Positions 8,569-16,508 of a stretch of DNA of 36,160 nt are shown piece by piece. This stretch comes from Corallococcus llansteffanensis (GTDB lineage: Bacteria; Myxococcota; Myxococcia; Myxococcales; Myxococcaceae), in the NCBI RefSeq assembly GCF_003612055.1, contig NZ_RAWB01000026.1, positions 1 through 36,160 of the forward strand, given 5' to 3'. The notes beneath the pieces are model-generated. The model was not told the DNA's origin, searched no databases, and saw only the letters and a list, made by a program, of their open reading frames with translations. The position numbers were made by a program, and so were the translations under genes. The first letter of the stretch is position 1; every line of letters begins with the position of its first letter.

Positions 8569-9993
8569 ATGGAACTCAACGAAATCCTGCAGATCGCCCT
8601 GCGCGGCGGTGCCTCCGACATCCACCTGAAGGCGGGCCTGCCGCCCATGTTCCGCGTGGACGGGTCGCTGGTGCCGCTCAAGGACGGCCGCCGCCTTCCT
8701 CCGGAAGAGGTGGCGCGCATGGCGTTCGGCATCATGAACGAGTTCCAGAAGGAGAAGTTCAAGGTCAGCAACGAGGTGGACCTGGCCTACGGAGTGCCCG
8801 GCCTGGGCCGCTTCCGCGTGAACGTCTTCCAGCAGCGCGGCACGGTGGGCGCGGTGCTGCGCGTCATCCCCTTCAAGGTCATGACGATGAAGGACCTGCT
8901 GCTGCCCACGGTGCTGGAGAAGGTGTGCGGCGAGGAGCGCGGGCTGGTGCTGGTGACGGGCACCACGGGCTCCGGCAAGTCCACGACGTTGGCGGCGATG
9001 ATCGACTTCATCAACTCCAACGAGACCAACCACATCATGACCATCGAGGACCCCATCGAGTTCCTCATCCGCGACAAGCGCTCCATCGTGAACCAGCGCG
9101 AAGTCGGCGTGGACACGATGAGCTTCTCGCAGGCCCTCAAGAGCGCGCTGCGCCAGGACCCGGACGTCATCCTCGTGGGCGAAATGCGCGACCACGAAAC
9201 CATTGAGACGGCCCTCCACGCGGCGGAGACGGGCCACCTCGTGATGTCCACGCTGCACACGCTGGACGCGACGGAGACCATCAACCGCATCGTGTCCGCC
9301 TTCCCTCCGCACCAGCAGAAGCAGGTGCGCCTGCAGCTCTCCAGCGTGCTGCGCGGCGTGGTGAGCCAGCGGCTCGTGCCGCGCGCGGACGGCAAGGGCC
9401 GCGTGGCGGCGGTGGAGGTGCTTCGCGTCACCGCGCGCGTGCGTGAGCTGATTGAAGACAAGGACCGTACGAAGGAGATCCACGACGCCATCTCGCAGGG
9501 CACGGACTCCTACGGGATGCAGACCTTCGACCAGTCGCTGATGAGCCTCGTGCGCAACGGGCTCGTCACCTACGACGAGGCCCACCGCCAGGCCAGCAAC
9601 CCGGACGACTTCGCGCTGCGCTTCTCCGGCATCAGCGGCACGTCCGACTCGAAGTGGGACAACTTCGACGCCAAGGCCGGCGACGAGCGTCCCATCCCGG
9701 GCTCCGCGTCCTTCGCGCAGAAGGGGGCACCCGCACAGGCGGCTCCCGCGGCGCCGCCCGCGCCCGCCCAGGCCCAGGCTCCGCGCCCCGGCGCGCCCGT
9801 GGCGGCCCGGCCGGCGGCGCCTCCGCCCGGTGTCGCGGCCCAGGCTCCTCGCCCGCCCGCGCCCGCGCCCGGCGTCGTCCAGGGCCGGCCGCTGCCTCCG
9901 CCCCAGGCGGCCCGTCCGCCCACGCCCGCTCCGGTGCCCGCGCCCGCTCCGGCGGCCGGGGGCGACGACGACTTCCAGATCGAGCGCTTCTGA
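8569..9993 (+). CDS. PilT/PilU-like type IV pilus ATPase with Pro/Ala-rich C-terminal tail
   Basis: A 474-residue secretion/retraction ATPase of the GspE/PilT family. The N-terminal PAS-like domain contains SDIHLKAGLPPMFRVDG (16-32). The RecA-like domain has Walker A GTTGSGKST (131-139), the Asp box with TIEDPIEF (158-165), Walker B DVILVGEMRD (199-208) and the His box TGHLVMSTLHT (221-231). Canonical PilT (about 345-370 residues) ends soon after YDEA, and this protein continues with about 95 extra residues of Pro/Ala-rich sequence (380-465) ending in a short acidic tip. The AIRNLIRE motif of true PilT retractors is replaced by RVRELIED (290-297), so this may be an accessory PilU-like or divergent paralogue. 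Myxobacteria use type IV pili for S-motility and encode several PilT paralogues. It stands alone here, after the rpsI terminator, not in a pil cluster. Start chosen at ATG 8569 because family similarity begins there. Confidence 0.85.
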   Translation: MELNEILQIALRGGASDIHLKAGLPPMFRVDGSLVPLKDGRRLPPEEVARMAFGIMNEFQKEKFKVSNEVDLAYGVPGLGRFRVNVFQQRGTVGAVLRVIPFKVMTMKDLLLPTVLEKVCGEERGLVLVTGTTGSGKSTTLAAMIDFINSNETNHIMTIEDPIEFLIRDKRSIVNQREVGVDTMSFSQALKSALRQDPDVILVGEMRDHETIETALHAAETGHLVMSTLHTLDATETINRIVSAFPPHQQKQVRLQLSSVLRGVVSQRLVPRADGKGRVAAVEVLRVTARVRELIEDKDRTKEIHDAISQGTDSYGMQTFDQSLMSLVRNGLVTYDEAHRQASNPDDFALRFSGISGTSDSKWDNFDAKAGDERPIPGSASFAQKGAPAQAAPAAPPAPAQAQAPRPGAPVAARPAAPPPGVAAQAPRPPAPAPGVVQGRPLPPPQAARPPTPAPVPAPAPAAGGDDDFQIERF

Positions 9994-10011
9994 TGCTCCC
10001 GACGGCGCCGC

Positions 10012-10749
10012 TCAGGCGTCGTCATCCCCCAACTGCGCGCGCAGCCGGGTGAGGCGCAGCGGGCCCACCAGTCCCTGGTGGGCCAGGGTCTGCAAGAGCG
10101 ACACGGTGGCGCGCACGCGCGCGTCCTGCACCTCGTCGGACTCCTGGACGACCTCGTTGTCGAGCAGCGTCTCCAGGTGCTCCGGGTTGATGGACGTGGG
10201 CCCCTCCGACCAGGCGATTTCGAAGAGGGCGCGGGCCATGTGCTCGCGCGCCTTGCGGTCCGGTTCGGACGGCGCGCCCTTGATGAACGCGAGGAACAGC
10301 GCGTCCACGGTCTCCTTGGACAGCGCGGCCAGCGCGGGCACTTCGCCCAGGGACTCCTTCACGTAGTCGGCGTCGAAGGAGTCCACGTCCTGCTCGTACC
10401 CGAAGGCCTCCTCCAGGAGGATGGACGCGATGAAGGCGTCGGACTCCTCGTCGCTCGCGCCCTCTTCCTTGAGGGCCTCGCGCGCCTTCTGGCTGGCGGT
10501 CGCGAGCGCCGGGTCCTCCGTGAGGGCGCGGGCGGCGGCGTGCGCGGCCAGCAGCACCAGCGAGGCCTGGGCGTCGGACGACAGCGCGCGGCCGCTCACG
10601 CCCTGCAGCATCGCGCGCTGCTTGGGGTTCGCGTCGGCGGCGGCCACGAAGTGCTGCTCCTCAGGAGTGAGCGGTTCACCCGCCTTCTCCTTGCGAAGCG
10701 TCTCCTTGGCGGCATCGGCGGTGAGGAAGCGGGCAAGAACGGGGTGCAT
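10012..10749 (-). CDS. Conserved-looking acidic hypothetical protein
   Basis: I do not recognise this family. The 245-residue product is acidic, Ala/Glu/Leu-rich and predicted largely helical, with no signal peptide, membrane segment or cysteine cluster. Codon usage is typical of real genes here (strong third-position G/C), which supports coding on this strand. The ATG at 10749 starts MHPVLARFLT. A GTG six codons earlier is possible, but it would push the start closer to the divergent recX promoter region. Only 35 bases separate this start from recX, so the two promoters must overlap. It converges on the PilT-like gene with 18 bases between stops. Confidence 0.65.
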   Translation of the reverse strand: MHPVLARFLTADAAKETLRKEKAGEPLTPEEQHFVAAADANPKQRAMLQGVSGRALSSDAQASLVLLAAHAAARALTEDPALATASQKAREALKEEGASDEESDAFIASILLEEAFGYEQDVDSFDADYVKESLGEVPALAALSKETVDALFLAFIKGAPSEPDRKAREHMARALFEIAWSEGPTSINPEHLETLLDNEVVQESDEVQDARVRATVSLLQTLAHQGLVGPLRLTRLRAQLGDDDA

Positions 10750-10784
10750 GGCGGGGCCTGTTACCACATGGTAGGGACTCCGCG

Positions 10785-11291
10785 ATGGTTGAGGAGCCCG
10801 AAGGCCCGGAGGCTGTCCAGCGCGCTACCGACGCCTGCTTGCGCCTGCTCGCGGTGCGCGCCCGCAGCCGCCATGAACTGACGCTCGCGCTGGAGCGCAA
10901 GGGCTACGCCGGTCCCGTGCGCGAAGCGGTGCTCGCCCGGCTCGGGCAGTGGGGCTACCTGGACGACGCGAAGTTCGCCCGTGAACGGGCCGCGTCCCTG
11001 CTGGGCAAGGGGAAGCTGGGGCCCCGCGCCGTCCTCCAGCGGCTCCAGGCGCACGGCCTGGAGGGCGCGGTGGCCCGGCAGGCCCTCGCCTCGGCGAAGG
11101 ACGCGGTGGGCTTCGACGCGCTGGCCGCCGCCCGCCAGGTGCTGGAGCGCCGGCGCCTGGCCGGCCGCCCGCTGGACGCGAAGGAGCAGGCGCGGGCCGG
11201 ACGACTCCTGCTCAGCCGGGGTTTCGCGCCCGACATCGTGACCCAACTGGTGGGTGAACCTTCGCTGGACCCCTCCGGGCAGGACGAATAG
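10785..11291 (+). CDS. recX: Regulatory protein RecX
   Basis: A 168-residue RecX family protein, which binds RecA filaments and modulates recombinase and co-protease activity. The family three-helix repeats are visible: RATDACLRLLAVRARSRHEL at the N-terminus, GYLDDAKFARERAASLLGKGKLGPRAVLQRLQAHGL in the centre (the classical DD..FA....... and K.G...I...L pattern) and RLLLSRGFAPDIVTQLV near the C-terminus. Length fits the family. recA is not adjacent, as it is in many other bacteria. It is the first gene of a plus-strand run through bamD and may be cotranscribed with it, with 12 bases between them. A TAGGGA box about ten bases upstream of the ATG could be a -10 element. Confidence 0.9.
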   Translation: MVEEPEGPEAVQRATDACLRLLAVRARSRHELTLALERKGYAGPVREAVLARLGQWGYLDDAKFARERAASLLGKGKLGPRAVLQRLQAHGLEGAVARQALASAKDAVGFDALAAARQVLERRRLAGRPLDAKEQARAGRLLLSRGFAPDIVTQLVGEPSLDPSGQDE

Positions 11292-11303
11292 TTTGGGGGC
11301 GTG

Positions 11304-12074
11304 ATGCGCTCTGTCGTCCTCTGTCTGTCCGTCCTGCTCCTCTCCGGCTGCGCGTCCCTGACCCAGGGAACCGCGGGCGAGCCCAACTACGCCAGCCAGG
11401 CCGCCGAGAACCTGGCGCTGGGTGACGCCGCGCTGGAGGACAAGGACTTCCTCAAGGCGGAGAAGTACTTCGACCACGTCCGCGTCAAGTACCCGTACCT
11501 GGAGGCGGCCCGCGAGGCGGAGCTGAAGCTGGCGGACCTGGACTTCGCCCGGGAGGCGTACCCGGAGGCGCGCGAGAAGTTCGACTCCTTCATCAAGCTG
11601 CACCCCACCCACGCCAAGGTGGACTACGCCGCGTACCGGCTGGCCCTCTCCTACGTGGAGGAGTTCCCGTCGGAGTTCTTCGCCCTGCCGCCTTCGTACG
11701 AGAAGGAGCAGAAGCCCATGTACGACGCGCTCCGGGCCATGAACCTGTTCCTGCGCCAGTACCCGGATTCGCAGTACGTGAAGGACGCGACGGAGAAGGC
11801 CAACGACGCCCGCCAGCGGCTGGCCCGCCACGAGCTGTACGTCGCGTCGTTCTACGCCAAGCGCGAGCGCTGGAAGGCCGTGGCCCAGCGCCTGGAAGGG
11901 CTGCTCAAGGACTACCCGGGCACCCCGCTGGAGGAGCAGGCCCTCTTCGACCTGCACGAGGCCTACGGGAAGCTCAACGACCCGCAGCGCGCCCAGGACA
12001 CGCTGCGCCAGGTCATCAAGCGCCTGCCGGGCACGCCCGCCGCCGAGCGCGCCCAGAAGCTGCTGGGGTCGTGA
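11304..12074 (+). CDS. bamD: Outer membrane assembly lipoprotein BamD (YfiO/ComL)
   Basis: A 256-residue lipoprotein. The signal peptide ends in lipobox L13-S-G-C16. The mature part is built of TPR-type helix pairs, starting with AENLALGDAALEDKDFLKAEKYFDHVRVKYPYLEAAREAEL, as in BamD, the essential partner of BamA in inserting beta-barrel proteins into the outer membrane. Length fits the family (about 245 residues in E. coli). A GTG one codon earlier is possible but ATG is favoured. The last codons overlap the GTG of the following gene (GTGA), indicating translational coupling. A CpoB/YbgF-type TPR protein is an alternative, but the length, lipobox and repeat spacing favour BamD. Confidence 0.85.
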   Translation: MRSVVLCLSVLLLSGCASLTQGTAGEPNYASQAAENLALGDAALEDKDFLKAEKYFDHVRVKYPYLEAAREAELKLADLDFAREAYPEAREKFDSFIKLHPTHAKVDYAAYRLALSYVEEFPSEFFALPPSYEKEQKPMYDALRAMNLFLRQYPDSQYVKDATEKANDARQRLARHELYVASFYAKRERWKAVAQRLEGLLKDYPGTPLEEQALFDLHEAYGKLNDPQRAQDTLRQVIKRLPGTPAAERAQKLLGS

Positions 12075-12775
12075 GGCGCCTGGAGGACTGGGGCCGGCTG
12101 GGCGGCATCGGCATCGCCGCCCTCGCCGTGGCCTCCGCCCTCCTGTTCTTCGGCCCGCGCCTGCTGGGCGCCGCGGCCGGTCCGGAGGCGGAGATCATCA
12201 CCGTCCTCAAGGAAGCCGAACACGACGGCGTGTCGCTGCCCGTGCCCGGCTCCCCGCTGCCGCTCGTCTCCCGCAAGTTCCAGTACGCGCGCATCGCCGT
12301 GTCGGTGGCGCCGGACGGCCAGAGCGCGGAGGCCTACGCGACGCTGGACTTCGAGGGCACGCTGGGCGCCACCGTCGTCAGCACCGCCGGGGTGGAGCGC
12401 GTGCCCTTCACGCGCGCGTCCGGGAAGTGGAAGCCGGAGCCCTCGGTGGCGCCCCGGCTGGTGGCGGCGGTGGCCGCGCTGGAGGCCCGGCGGCGCGCCC
12501 TGGAGCAGGGGCTCCCCCAGGAGTTGTCACGGCTGGTGGGCGAAGGCGGCGACGGCGGCGCGGGGCAGGCGTGGGCGGAAATGGCCCCCCTGGGCAAGCG
12601 GCGCCTGACGGTGGCGGCGTGGTACGTGCGGCTGGAGCGGGACGAGGCGGCGGTGACGGAGCACTACCGGCTGGAGGGCGACCTTCCGTCGCGCCCGGTG
12701 GACACCCGGGGGGAACGACCGCTTTTGCTCGTACGCAAGGGCGATCAATTCTTGTTTTCGCCCGGGCTCATGTAG
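12071..12775 (+). CDS. Membrane-anchored hypothetical protein
   Basis: A 234-residue protein of unknown function. The N-terminus has one hydrophobic segment (about residues 10-33, LGGIGIAALAVASALLFFGP) preceded by basic residues, predicting a signal anchor with the rest outside the cytoplasm. The remainder alternates strands and a short helix and ends LLVRKGDQFLFSPGLM. The middle segment YARIAVSVAPDGQSAEAYATLDFEGTLG resembles a small beta domain such as those with NTF2-like or lipocalin-like topology, but no motif is diagnostic. Its GTG start overlaps the bamD stop, so it is probably made together with BamD and could be an envelope accessory factor; that is inference from position only. Confidence 0.65.
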   Translation: MRRLEDWGRLGGIGIAALAVASALLFFGPRLLGAAAGPEAEIITVLKEAEHDGVSLPVPGSPLPLVSRKFQYARIAVSVAPDGQSAEAYATLDFEGTLGATVVSTAGVERVPFTRASGKWKPEPSVAPRLVAAVAALEARRRALEQGLPQELSRLVGEGGDGGAGQAWAEMAPLGKRRLTVAAWYVRLERDEAAVTEHYRLEGDLPSRPVDTRGERPLLLVRKGDQFLFSPGLM

Positions 12776-12813
12776 GCTACCCGAGGAGGACGGGGCCCGC
12801 GCGGGGCCGAGTC

Positions 12814-13536
12814 ATGGAAGAAGCCCTCAAGCAGCTACTGACCCTCGGGCGCGGCTCCTTCGAGAAGAAGCAGTACGCCCAGGCCGAGCAGTACCTGACG
12901 AAGGTGGTCGAGCAGAATCCGACCTTCGCCGACGTCTACAACATGCTCGGCATCATCTACCACGACCAGGGCCAGTTCGCCCGGGCGCAGCGGGCCTTCG
13001 AGTCCGCGCTGCGACTCAACCCCGCGTACACGGAGGCCGCGCTCAACCTGGCGGTCATCTACAACGACATGGGGAAGTACGCGGAGGCGAAGGAGGTCTA
13101 CCAGGCCGCCCTCTCCCGCCAGAAGGGCGCCCCCGGCGAGCTGGACCCGTACGTCATGAAGAAGGTGGCCAACATGTACGCCGACATCGGCGACGTGTTC
13201 GCCTCCAGCGGCGTGTGGGCCCGCGCGATTGAAGAGTACCGCCGCGCGCTCGCGCACTTCCCGGAGTTCGTGGACATCCGCCTCAAGCTGGGCAACGCGC
13301 TGAGGGATGCCGGGGACAACGTGGCCGCGCTCGCCGAGTACGAACAGGTGATCGCGCAGAATCCGTCGTACATTCCTGGACGGATCAATTACGGAATCGC
13401 ACTCTATTCGGCGGGACGCCGTGACGAGGCGGTCAAGGTCTGGGAAGACGTGCTCGTGCGCAGCCCCGGCAACAAGAGCGCGCAGATGTACCTGAACCTG
13501 GTGAAAGACCCGGGGAAGGCGGAAGTGACGGGTTGA
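12814..13536 (+). CDS. Tetratricopeptide repeat protein
   Basis: A 240-residue soluble TPR protein with no signal peptide. Canonical repeats are clear: LGRGSFEKKQYAQAEQYLTKV (12-32), NMLGIIYHDQGQFARAQRAFESAL (47-70), LNLAVIYNDMGKYAEAKEVYQAAL, ADIGDVFASSGVWARAIEEYRRAL and LGNALRDAGDNVAALAEYEQV, giving about six units. Such proteins are protein-interaction scaffolds; the partner is unknown. The ATG at 12814 is preceded by a strong AGGAGG that is too far away (about 25 bases) unless the GC-rich hairpin in between (GGCCC with GGGCC) shortens the distance. TAGGCT overlapping the end of the previous gene could be a -10 element. The next gene begins 37 bases downstream. Confidence 0.85.
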   Translation: MEEALKQLLTLGRGSFEKKQYAQAEQYLTKVVEQNPTFADVYNMLGIIYHDQGQFARAQRAFESALRLNPAYTEAALNLAVIYNDMGKYAEAKEVYQAALSRQKGAPGELDPYVMKKVANMYADIGDVFASSGVWARAIEEYRRALAHFPEFVDIRLKLGNALRDAGDNVAALAEYEQVIAQNPSYIPGRINYGIALYSAGRRDEAVKVWEDVLVRSPGNKSAQMYLNLVKDPGKAEVTG

Positions 13537-13573
13537 GCACCATGGCAACTTCCATCATCGAGGTCGCGGCACC

Positions 13574-14518
13574 GTGAGCACTCCGAGCGGTACGGCGAAG
13601 TCCTACGCCCTCAAGTTCATCTCCGGGAAGTACCAGGGCGGTGAGTTCCCGCTGAAGTCCGACAAGCAGATCGTCGTGGGACGGTCGAGCGAGTTGGACA
13701 TGGTGCTCGTGGAGGACATGGTCTCGCGCAAGCACGCGAAGATCCTGTTCTCCGATGGGAAGATCACCATCGAGGACCTGGGGTCCACCAACGGCACCTT
13801 CGTCAACGGCGAGAAGGTGAAGCAGGCCCGGCTGAAGGAGGGGGACCGCATCCTCATCGGCACCTCCATCCTCAAGCTCGTGCACCAGGGCGCGGAGAGC
13901 GCCGCCGTGGACGAGAGCGTGGTCAAGCAGAAGCTGGAGGAGGCCGCCGCCGCCCAGGCCGCGCGCACCACCAAGGCCAGCTCCATGACGGGGAAGATCG
14001 AGGAAATCCCCCTCCCGGACCTGCTCCAGCTCTTCCACACGTCGAAGAAGAACGGCGTGCTCGTGGTGAACAACGCCCACGAGGGCCGCATCTACCTGCG
14101 CCAGGGCCGCGTGTACTACGCGGTCATCGACGACAACCACAACCTGGGCCCGCAGAAGAGCTTCAACCGCATCGTCACCTGGGAAGAGGGTGACTTCGAG
14201 CTGCGCGCCGCGGACAGCCAGGAGTTCATGGTGGAGCTGGACTCGTCCACCGAGGCGCTCCTAATGGACGCGCTCCGGCAGCTGGACGAGTTCAAGCGCC
14301 TGCAGCCGCAGCTGCCCCAGATGGCCACGGCGCTGCGCCTCGCGCAGCCGCTGACGGTGCCCCTCAAGGAGCTGACGCCGGAGCTCTTGGACGTGCTGCA
14401 GCTCGTGCACAACCACGGCTCGCTGGGCGGGGTGCTGGACCACTCGGACGGCGACGACGTGCTCACGGCCGAATCCGTGGTGCAGCTCATGAAGCGCGAC
14501 TACGTGCGCGCGGAGTAG
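13574..14518 (+). CDS. FHA domain plus DUF4388 (PATAN-like) protein
   Basis: A 314-residue signalling protein. Residues about 12-105 form a forkhead-associated domain with the phosphothreonine-binding motifs GRSS (36-39), SRKH (51-54) and GSTNGTFVNG (70-79), so it should bind proteins phosphorylated by Ser/Thr kinases, which are abundant in myxobacteria. Residues about 137-240 match DUF4388: SMTGKIEEIPLPDLLQLFHTSKKNGVLVV followed by GRIYLRQGRVYYA. That domain is common in delta-proteobacterial signalling proteins. The C-terminal 70 residues are helical. The GTG start at 13574 overlaps the stop of a tiny upstream ORF (13542-13577). It sits between a TPR protein and selD on the same strand, with no kinase gene in view. 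Confidence 0.87.
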   Translation: MSTPSGTAKSYALKFISGKYQGGEFPLKSDKQIVVGRSSELDMVLVEDMVSRKHAKILFSDGKITIEDLGSTNGTFVNGEKVKQARLKEGDRILIGTSILKLVHQGAESAAVDESVVKQKLEEAAAAQAARTTKASSMTGKIEEIPLPDLLQLFHTSKKNGVLVVNNAHEGRIYLRQGRVYYAVIDDNHNLGPQKSFNRIVTWEEGDFELRAADSQEFMVELDSSTEALLMDALRQLDEFKRLQPQLPQMATALRLAQPLTVPLKELTPELLDVLQLVHNHGSLGGVLDHSDGDDVLTAESVVQLMKRDYVRAE

Positions 14519-14530
14519 GGCGGGGACACG

Positions 14531-15589
14531 ATGGCGGGCGAGAAGCCGGTGAAGGCGAAACGCCTCACCGAGATGAGCCACTGCGCGGGCTGCGCGGCGA
14601 AGCTGAAGGCGGGGGACCTGGCGCGGGTGCTGGGCGGGCTGAAGACGGCCGCGCCCCCGCAGGCCCTGGTGGGCTTCACCACCAGCGACGACGCGGCGGT
14701 GTACCAACTGGCGCCGGGGCTCGCGGTGGTGGAGACGGTGGACTTCTTCCCGCCGATTGTTGACGACCCGTTCCAGTTCGGCGCCATCGCCGCGGCCAAC
14801 GCGCTGTCGGACATCTGGGCCATGGGCGCGAAGCCGCTGTTCGCGCTCAACCTCGTCTGCTTCCCGGACGAACTGCCCCTCAAGGTGCTGCAGAAGATTC
14901 TGGCGGGCGGCCAGTCCAAGGCGGACGAGGCGGGCATCCCCATCCTGGGCGGCCACAGCATCCGCGACCCGGAGCCCAAGTACGGCATGGCCGTCACCGG
15001 CGTGGTGCACCCGAAGAAGGTGTTCACCAACGCAGGGGCGAAGCCCGGGGACGTCCTCATCCTCACGAAGCCCGTGGGCACCGGCATCGCCACCACCGCC
15101 ATCAAGCGGGGCCTCGCGTCGAAGTCGCTCCAGAAGCGGGTGACGGCGCAGATGGCCACGCTCAACAAGGCGGCCGGAGAGGTGTTCGCGTCGGGCGCCT
15201 TCAAGGTGCACGCGCTCACGGACGTGACGGGCTACGGCCTCCTGGGGCACCTCCTGGAGATGATGACCGGCGCGAAGACGAAGGCGCTCTTGGACCTGGA
15301 GCGCATCCCGCTCATCGCGGAGGTGCCGGCCCTGGCCGAAGGGGGCGTGGTGCCGGGCGGGACGAAGACGAACCTGGCCCATGTGAAGTCCAAGGTCCGC
15401 TTCCCGGAAGGGCTGCCGGAGCACATCCAGTGGCTGCTGGCGGATGCGCAGACCAACGGCGGCCTCCTGGCCAGCGTGCCCGCGCGCCACGCGCTCAAGG
15501 CGGTGCAGGCGCTGGAGAAGGCGGGCGTGGACGCGTCCCTCATCGGCGAGGTCCAGGCGGGCCGGCCGGGCATCGACGTGGTGGGCTGA
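14531..15589 (+). CDS. selD: Selenide, water dikinase (selenophosphate synthetase)
   Basis: A 352-residue SelD, which makes monoselenophosphate from selenide and ATP for selenocysteine or selenouridine synthesis. The glycine-rich N-terminal loop reads MSHCAGCAAK, aligning Cys21 and Lys24 with catalytic Cys17 and Lys20 of E. coli SelD. The active-site position is an ordinary cysteine codon, not an in-frame TGA, so the enzyme is not itself a selenoprotein. Metal and ATP-binding acidic motifs TSDDAAV, ETVDFFPPIVDDP and GGHSIRDPEPKYG are present, as is the C-terminal DAQTNGGLL. Length fits the family. None of selA, selB, a tRNA-Sec or mnmH is in the window. It follows the FHA gene after 12 bases, on the same strand. 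Confidence 0.94.
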   Translation: MAGEKPVKAKRLTEMSHCAGCAAKLKAGDLARVLGGLKTAAPPQALVGFTTSDDAAVYQLAPGLAVVETVDFFPPIVDDPFQFGAIAAANALSDIWAMGAKPLFALNLVCFPDELPLKVLQKILAGGQSKADEAGIPILGGHSIRDPEPKYGMAVTGVVHPKKVFTNAGAKPGDVLILTKPVGTGIATTAIKRGLASKSLQKRVTAQMATLNKAAGEVFASGAFKVHALTDVTGYGLLGHLLEMMTGAKTKALLDLERIPLIAEVPALAEGGVVPGGTKTNLAHVKSKVRFPEGLPEHIQWLLADAQTNGGLLASVPARHALKAVQALEKAGVDASLIGEVQAGRPGIDVVG

Positions 15590-15605
15590 AGGCGCCTTGC
15601 CCTCG

Positions 15606-15644
15606 GGCCCGGATTTCGCCTCCGGGCCGGGGCTCCGGTAGCAT
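15606..15644 (+). promoter_or_regulatory. Inverted repeat and -10-like box before the amidase gene
   Basis: A perfect 8-bp inverted repeat (GGCCCGGA at 15606-15613, TCCGGGCC at 15621-15628) is followed by TAGCAT at 15639-15644, 11 bases before the ATG at 15656. There is no T-run, so it is not a standard terminator. It overlies the expected -35 region and could be an operator or a leftover selD 3' hairpin. Confidence 0.35.
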
Positions 15645-15655
15645 CCGGGGTGCGA

Positions 15656-16465
15656 ATGTCGCCGCGCCGCTCCCCCACGCTTCTCCTCCTCGCGCTCGTG
15701 TGCCTCCTGCCGGCCCTGTCCGGGGCGGGGGAGCGCGTCGCGCGCATCGTCATCGACCCGGGGCATGGTGGGGCGAAGGAGGGCGCGAAGGGGCCCGGGG
15801 AAATCTGGGAGAAGGAGATCGCCCTCCAGATTGCCCAGCGCCTGCGCGAGAAGCTGGAGGCGGCGGGCAGCGAGGTGTTCCTCACCCGCGAGCAGGACAC
15901 GCAGCTGGCGCTGGCGGAGCGGGTGGCGTTCTCCAACAGCCAGCGGCCGGACCTCTTCCTCTCCATCCACGCCAACTCCATGCCCACGAAGCGGCTGCGC
16001 GAGCGCACCGAGGGCATCGAGACGTACTTCCTGTCCGCCAACGCCTCCGGCGAGGCGGCGCGCGCGGTGGCGGACCGGGAGAACGCGGAGGCGCCCACGG
16101 CCCGCTCGGGGCGCGGCCACTCCACGCTGTCCTTCATCCTGGATGACCTGGCGCGCACGGAGGCGCACTCGGACGCGTCCCGGCTGGCCTACGCCATCCA
16201 CCCGCGCCTCGTGTCCCGCAGCGGCGCGGCGGACCGGGGCGTGCAGCAAGCGCCGTTCTTCGTCCTCACGGGCGTGGAGGCGCCGGCGGTGCTGATTGAA
16301 GTGGGCTTCATCTCCCACCCCCAGGAGGGCGCCCGGCTGGGAAAGGCCGCGTACCAGGAGGCCCTGGCGCAGGCCATCTCGGAGGGCGTGCAGGCCTTCC
16401 TCCGAGAGACCCAGCGCCGGGACATGTCTCCGTCCGCGCCGGTGGCTGGATCCACCGGGCCCTGA
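15656..16465 (+). CDS. N-acetylmuramoyl-L-alanine amidase (Amidase_3)
   Basis: A 269-residue secreted zinc amidase that cuts the bond between muramic acid and the stem peptide in peptidoglycan. A signal peptide (about 1-24, [19 protein letters not shown]) is followed directly by the catalytic domain: IVIDPGHGG with the first zinc His at 37, the Glu in [20 protein letters not shown] with the second zinc His, and [10 protein letters not shown] with the catalytic Glu. Length and the absence of AMIN or SPOR domains suggest a minimal AmiA/C-like or lytic enzyme without its own septal targeting domain. ATG at 15656 is preferred over a GTG two codons upstream because a -10-like TAGCAT would place the transcript start near 15651. 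Confidence 0.9.
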   Translation: MSPRRSPTLLLLALVCLLPALSGAGERVARIVIDPGHGGAKEGAKGPGEIWEKEIALQIAQRLREKLEAAGSEVFLTREQDTQLALAERVAFSNSQRPDLFLSIHANSMPTKRLRERTEGIETYFLSANASGEAARAVADRENAEAPTARSGRGHSTLSFILDDLARTEAHSDASRLAYAIHPRLVSRSGAADRGVQQAPFFVLTGVEAPAVLIEVGFISHPQEGARLGKAAYQEALAQAISEGVQAFLRETQRRDMSPSAPVAGSTGP

Positions 16466-16508
16466 TAAAGCGCGGGGCTCACGTCCTCTCGCGTCAGGAG
16501 TTTCCCCC

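Noticed and set aside
14581-14604. Possible selenocysteine in SelD
   Set aside because: The active-site codon is an ordinary TGC cysteine; there is no in-frame TGA.
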